Program-made: the position numbers and the translations under genes
DNA from: Fibrobacteraceae bacterium
GTDB taxonomy: Bacteria; Fibrobacterota; Fibrobacteria; Fibrobacterales; Fibrobacteraceae
Direction of reading: 5' to 3'
Assembly (NCBI GenBank): GCA_017631885.1
Contig: JAGBSH010000028.1
Span: forward strand, 62,001-126,000
DNA length: 64,000 nucleotides
Notes under the pieces: model-generated
Databases searched by the model: none
Seen by the model: only the letters and a program-made list of their open reading frames with translations
Told to the model about the DNA's origin: nothing
In this document: piece after piece, positions 60,649 to 64,000 of the stretch
Layout: the number at the start of each line of letters is the position of its first letter
Position numbering within the stretch: the stretch's first letter is position 1

Positions 60649-60999
60649 TTATTTCAAAATTTTATTTTGAGAATCAACTTTAACAACTGTCGGATTCCAT
60701 GTTTTAGCTTCTTCAGGAGTCATTGCTGCATAAGCTACAATAATCACTAAATCTCCCTTTTGAACTAATCTCGCAGCAGCACCATTCAAACAAATAACAC
60801 CAGAATCTCTACTCCCTTCTATAACATAGGTATCAAACCTTGCCCCATTTGTCACATCTAATATGCTAACTTTTTCAAAAGGAAAAAGACCTGCAGCATC
60901 CATTAAAGCACGGTCAATTGTTATGGAACCTTCGTAATTTAAATTTGCATCGGTTACTGTAGCCCGATGAATTTTACATTTCATTAATTCAACAGTCAT
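60649..60999 (-). CDS. panD: Aspartate 1-decarboxylase PanD
   Basis: 116 residues. The self-cleavage site NYEGSITID (Gly24-Ser25) that creates the pyruvoyl cofactor is clear, as are [20 protein letters not shown] and VIIVAYA. It makes beta-alanine for pantothenate and CoA. It starts one base after the stop of the preceding gene, so the two are co-transcribed. Confidence 0.97.
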   Translation of the reverse strand: MTVELMKCKIHRATVTDANLNYEGSITIDRALMDAAGLFPFEKVSILDVTNGARFDTYVIEGSRDSGVICLNGAAARLVQKGDLVIIVAYAAMTPEEAKTWNPTVVKVDSQNKILK

Positions 61000-61000
61000 G

Positions 61001-61747
61001 TTAGAACCGCATCATAAACATGCTGGCCACACCTTGGTCTAATGTTGGAGCAATACCAAAACTAAAACGGTTGGCATCTGGGTTATTATCCCATTGAGTT
61101 CCAAAGAAAGCATCTATAAAAGACCAAACATGAGCTCCGATTACAGGAATAAGAGCATACATCCAAACATTAGTATCTTCTGTTGCAGCCAAATAAGCCA
61201 ATGTACCAACGCCACCAACCCAAATAGCATCAATCCAAATAGCTTTTACATTTTGGCCAGAGTACCATTGGTAAAGACTTGGAACAAGCAATGAAAGGTA
61301 AGCATAATTTTGATCACCAGAACGATTACGATAAGAACGGTCAATATCAGAATCTTCAAGACCCTGTGTACGCTGTTCTAACCATTCTTGTTCAGATACG
61401 CCTAAACGAACCCAAGGTTGTTGTAAATATTCTGAAGGACGGACTCCCATTTCAACCAATTGAGTCAATTTTTCTCTAGAAATGCCTTTTTCTTTAGCTT
61501 CTTGAAATTCCCATTGGGTAAGTCCCATTTCTTCGTATTGGAAACCTTCCCATTCTCCAGATGTTGCAGTAGCTGTTCCAACAGCAGATGGAGTTTGTTC
61601 ATCAGAATCAAAAGAATCAGAAGTTTCAGAAAATTCAGAAGAGTAAGAAGAAGCCCCTTCATCAAAAGGAAAGTCTGAATCGTCCTGAGCAAAAACAAAA
61701 GCAACTGCTAGAAAAATTACTGGTAGAATTTTGGACGAAATCGACAT
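61001..61747 (-). CDS. Exported/membrane protein of unknown function
   Basis: 248 residues. A signal peptide (1-20, ending VFAQ) precedes an acidic Ser-rich stretch (about 22-60), a charged helical region (about 62-135) with two similar helix pairs ([38 protein letters not shown]), and a C-terminal part with two hydrophobic segments (about 150-175 and 180-210) ending SMFMMRF. I do not recognise a family. It is co-transcribed with panD, whose function does not explain it. Confidence 0.6.
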   Translation of the reverse strand: MSISSKILPVIFLAVAFVFAQDDSDFPFDEGASSYSSEFSETSDSFDSDEQTPSAVGTATATSGEWEGFQYEEMGLTQWEFQEAKEKGISREKLTQLVEMGVRPSEYLQQPWVRLGVSEQEWLEQRTQGLEDSDIDRSYRNRSGDQNYAYLSLLVPSLYQWYSGQNVKAIWIDAIWVGGVGTLAYLAATEDTNVWMYALIPVIGAHVWSFIDAFFGTQWDNNPDANRFSFGIAPTLDQGVASMFMMRF

Positions 61748-61771
61748 TCTGGACCTCGCAATAAAAATTTA

Positions 61772-61855
61772 TGCCGGGGGAGGGAATCGAACCCTCACAG
61801 AGTCACCTCTACCGGATTTTGAGTCCGGCGCGTCTACCAATTTCACCACCCCGGC
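61772..61855 (-). tRNA. tRNA-Leu (anticodon CAA)
   Basis: 84 bases on the minus strand. The acceptor arms GCCGGGG and CCCCGGC pair over 7 bases, the anticodon arm is CCGGA-CTCAAAA-TCCGG with anticodon CAA, a long variable arm typical of Leu follows, and the T arm contains GGTTCGATTCC. Discriminator base A; the CCA end is not encoded. It reads UUG codons. It lies between the unknown exported protein and the SPOR protein, both on the same strand. Confidence 0.95.
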
Positions 61856-61923
61856 TGGGGAAGTGCTCAAAATATAGAAAACTTTTTCTTTTTGGAAAGA
61901 GAAAGTTTCGTTTTTTTGCATTA

Positions 61924-62733
61924 TCAATCTTTTTTTACGAGAGAAAAATCCATTTCTAATGGAGAAAAAACTTTTTGCCCGTATTTTTCCGCATCTTCTT
62001 TAGAAAAAGCATTTTTTGAATGCACTAAAAACAAATTTCTTTCAGAAGATTTTTTTTCAACAATTACTGTTTCTATACCACGGCTATACAAAGCTGTTTG
62101 CAAGGCTTTTGCGTTTTCTCTTTTTGAAAAAGCACCTAATTGCAAAACATAAAGATTTTCAGAAGTACTTACTTTTTCTTGAATAACAACTGATGAATCT
62201 ACTTTTTTCTGCAAAGTATCTTTTGGAGCTATTGCAGTAGAATCAACAACGCTTATTGGATTTTTTAAACCAGCACAAAGCTCTTTTGTTTCAAGAGAAG
62301 GGTCTGACTTTTCAAGCAAAGCACACACCTGCAACAAAACAGACGAAACAGAATCTTTAGAGGTTTCTTTTGCATGGAGTAAAGACTCTCTTGCTTTTGC
62401 ATACTTTTTCAAATAAATTTCAAATTGAGCACGAGTCATTACCAAATCAGAATAAAGCGTATCTCTTGGTGAAATTTTCTGAATCAAACTATCAAGCATT
62501 TCACCTGCTTTTTGAAATTCTCTTGATTTTCCAGTTTGGCTCAAAGCAAGGATTTGCCAATAGGCACAAGCGATTTGTTTGTTTCCTTCAAGCGTTGGAC
62601 AAACTTCTGCATACGCGGTATTTGCAAGTACCCAATTTTTTGCAACATAAGCCTTTTCTGCATCTGCAAGTGTATAAGAAAAAGCAGAACAAGAAATCAA
62701 CAAGCAAAATACAAACCAGAATTTTTTATTCAT
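61924..62733 (-). CDS. SPOR-domain envelope protein with TPR-like region
   Basis: 269 residues. A signal peptide (1-23, ending AFSYTLA) is followed by helical TPR-like sequence (about 25-160: AEKAYVAKNWVLANTAYAEV), a short linker and a C-terminal SPOR domain (about 192-265: LYVLQLGAFSKRENAKALQT). SPOR domains bind denuded peptidoglycan glycans, often at the division septum. Its start overlaps the end of miaB by 8 bases. Confidence 0.85.
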   Translation of the reverse strand: MNKKFWFVFCLLISCSAFSYTLADAEKAYVAKNWVLANTAYAEVCPTLEGNKQIACAYWQILALSQTGKSREFQKAGEMLDSLIQKISPRDTLYSDLVMTRAQFEIYLKKYAKARESLLHAKETSKDSVSSVLLQVCALLEKSDPSLETKELCAGLKNPISVVDSTAIAPKDTLQKKVDSSVVIQEKVSTSENLYVLQLGAFSKRENAKALQTALYSRGIETVIVEKKSSERNLFLVHSKNAFSKEDAEKYGQKVFSPLEMDFSLVKKD

Positions 62734-64000
62734 TTGTTTCTAAAGTTCCTCGTAATGTCCAGCCACGGATGTCATCTATTTTACATTTAACGTAATCACC
62801 TGGTTTTACATTGCCTTCGGGTTTAAAAATAACCTTTTTAAAATTGTCTGTTTTTCCCATCATTTCAGAAGAATCCCTAGAAGAAAGGCGTTCAACAAGC
62901 AATGTTTCTGTGCGACCAAGCATAAGCTTATTGCGTTTAAGCGTTATGGCATTTTGAATTTCCGTCAACCTTGTGTGACGCTCTTTCTTTTCATCTTCTG
63001 TTAAAATTTCAGTTTCTTTAAAAGATTCAGTCCCGCGACGCGGACTATAGACAAACATAAATGCGGTATCAAATTGTACACGTTCTACAGCTTCTAAAGT
63101 TTCTTCAAAATCTTTTTCAGATTCACCGACAAAGCCACAGATAATATCAGTAGAAATATGATAAAGCGGGTCTGCTGAACGCAAGTAATCAATAATACCG
63201 TAATATGTTTCCATATCGTGCTGGCGTCGCATTTTTTTCAAAATAGCATTACTACCACTTTGAAGCGGTATATGAGCATGGTGGCAAACCTTTGGATTTT
63301 GCGTTAAAACTTCTAAAAGTTCTTGTGTATAATGCCTAGGATGAGGGCTTGTAAAGCGAATACGCTTAATACCTTCTATTTCAGAAACTCTATTTAAAAG
63401 CGATGCGAATGTTTCATTGCCATCTCGGTAAGCATTCACAGTCTGCCCAAGAAGCATAATTTCAGAAACGCCTTGTGCGGCCGCTTCATTTACTTCTCGC
63501 AAAATATCACTTGACAAACGATACTTTTCTGGCCCACGAACATAAGGCACAATACAATAACTACACCGCTTATTACAACCACGTTGAATTGTTATATGCG
63601 TACTAAATGGCGTTAATATTTTTGCACTTTCTCCAACATAATTTTCTTCTAAATCAAAGTCCAAAAAAGCCAAACGTTTTCTTTTGGGGAGCTCTAACAA
63701 TTCAGGAATTTTCCGGTATTGATCAGGGCCGACAATAAAATCAACAAATTTTATTTTTTTTAAAAGTTCTTCTCCCCGATTTTTTGCCATACAACCAACA
63801 ATGATTATTTTTAAATCAGGGTTTGCCTGCTTTACAGGTTTAAACTGAAAAATACGAGCAATCGCCGTTTCTTCGGCTTTTTCACGAACAGAACAAGTGT
63901 TGACAATAATAACATCTGCATTTTCTGGACTAGAAACAGAAACCGCCCCAAAACGCGCAAGCATTTGAGCAATCATTGCAGAATCGTATTCATTCATTTG
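62726..64000 (-). CDS. miaB: tRNA 2-methylthio-N6-isopentenyladenosine synthase MiaB, 5' end cut off
   Basis: The frame is still open at the right edge: it reads Q-M-N-E-Y-D-S, the continuation of the family's YGCQMNEYDS, so the true start and the first cluster Cys lie outside. Present are the second and third UPF0004 Cys (IIVNTCSVREKAEE and IVGCMAKNRGE), the radical-SAM motif QRGCNKRCSYCIVPYVRG, and a C-terminal TRAM domain. It methylthiolates A37 in tRNAs reading U-starting codons, which include the tRNA-Leu(CAA) codon UUG. Confidence 0.95.
   Translation of the reverse strand, partial: QMNEYDSAMIAQMLARFGAVSVSSPENADVIIVNTCSVREKAEETAIARIFQFKPVKQANPDLKIIIVGCMAKNRGEELLKKIKFVDFIVGPDQYRKIPELLELPKRKRLAFLDFDLEENYVGESAKILTPFSTHITIQRGCNKRCSYCIVPYVRGPEKYRLSSDILREVNEAAAQGVSEIMLLGQTVNAYRDGNETFASLLNRVSEIEGIKRIRFTSPHPRHYTQELLEVLTQNPKVCHHAHIPLQSGSNAILKKMRRQHDMETYYGIIDYLRSADPLYHISTDIICGFVGESEKDFEETLEAVERVQFDTAFMFVYSPRRGTESFKETEILTEDEKKERHTRLTEIQNAITLKRNKLMLGRTETLLVERLSSRDSSEMMGKTDNFKKVIFKPEGNVKPGDYVKCKIDDIRGWTLRGTLETNE

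Noticed and set aside
61878-61912. A terminator for the miaB-SPOR transcript before the tRNA gene
   Set aside because: GAAACTTTCTCTTT and AAGAAAAAGTTTTC pair imperfectly and the minus-strand T run is poor; the tail fits the plus strand, where no gene lies upstream. Left unassigned.
63900-63997. An internal ATG at 63997 as the miaB start
   Set aside because: The reading frame continues to the window edge with the codons for the conserved Q-M-N-E-Y-D segment, so this Met is internal and the gene is cut by the window.

Overview
The window is an AT-rich (roughly one-third G+C by eye) stretch of a bacterial chromosome that looks like a member of the Fibrobacterota, a relative of the gut/rumen genus Fibrobacter. 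The evidence is a lipoprotein with the Fibrobacter succinogenes major paralogous (FISUMP) type domain at 44.1-45.0 kb, xylan-active enzymes built in the Fibrobacter manner (CE6 esterase and GH30 xylanase, each with a CBM6 module and a basic C-terminal tail), Ser-rich linkers, and a Gram-negative envelope gene set (Lgt lipoprotein pathway, secretin, type IV pilus). Gene density is high. Most of the window is chromosomal housekeeping; I see no phage, transposase, CRISPR array or plasmid gene.

Layout. 0-4.6 kb: a minus-strand operon with a Trm112-like protein, an acidic TPR protein, PilT, a putative outer-membrane barrel protein and a CaCA-type antiporter cut by the left edge. 4.8-13.9 kb: a long minus-strand operon reading ribE-ribBA-ribH-nusB, then a DUF2723/GT117-type membrane glycosyltransferase and three GT2 glycosyltransferases, two of them polyprenol-phosphate-sugar synthase-like. 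14.0-20.3 kb: an acyltransferase and three polysaccharide-active proteins (signal-less GH5 with a CBM, GH30-CBM6, CE6-CBM6). 20.7-27.7 kb: fabF on the minus strand, then plus-strand GH18 chitinase, orn, a penicillin-binding transpeptidase, lgt and gdhA. 27.9-32.2 kb: an ABC-F ATPase with a degenerate second ATP site, a histidine-phosphatase lipoprotein and a CE1 esterase. 32.4-38.1 kb: pilMNOPQ. 38.2-42.0 kb: overlapping pyrR-pyrB-pyrX (inactive dihydroorotase) plus a PilZ protein. 42.0-43.0 kb: a 1-kb non-coding region full of palindromic and tandem repeats. 43.0-48.7 kb: GH8 exo-oligoxylanase, the FISUMP lipoprotein, a THUMP-like methyltransferase, ung, DUF4321 and gatA. 48.8-51.7 kb: nfeD-floA and an acidic membrane protein. 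51.8-64 kb: epimerase, mntP, proB, a RapA-like ATPase, an RDD protein, murA, a flippase-like protein, panD, tRNA-Leu(CAA), a SPOR protein and miaB cut by the right edge.

How they work together. The xylan enzymes form a plausible chain: secreted CE6 and CE1 esterases remove acyl groups, GH30 cuts glucuronoxylan, and cytoplasmic GH8 trims imported xylo-oligosaccharides. Type IV pilus genes fall in two loci (pilT with the acidic TPR protein; pilMNOPQ preceded by a PilZ gene), which suggests c-di-GMP control of surface motility or adhesion. The best candidates for something little described are the glycosyltransferase block at 4.8-11 kb (a possible protein O-glycosylation machine), the ABC-F protein with one broken ATP site, the rearranged pilus protein carrying PilP, SH3 and AMIN-like parts, the acidic TPR protein with a repeated FDxLxG motif, and two similar inverted repeats ahead of two esterase genes.
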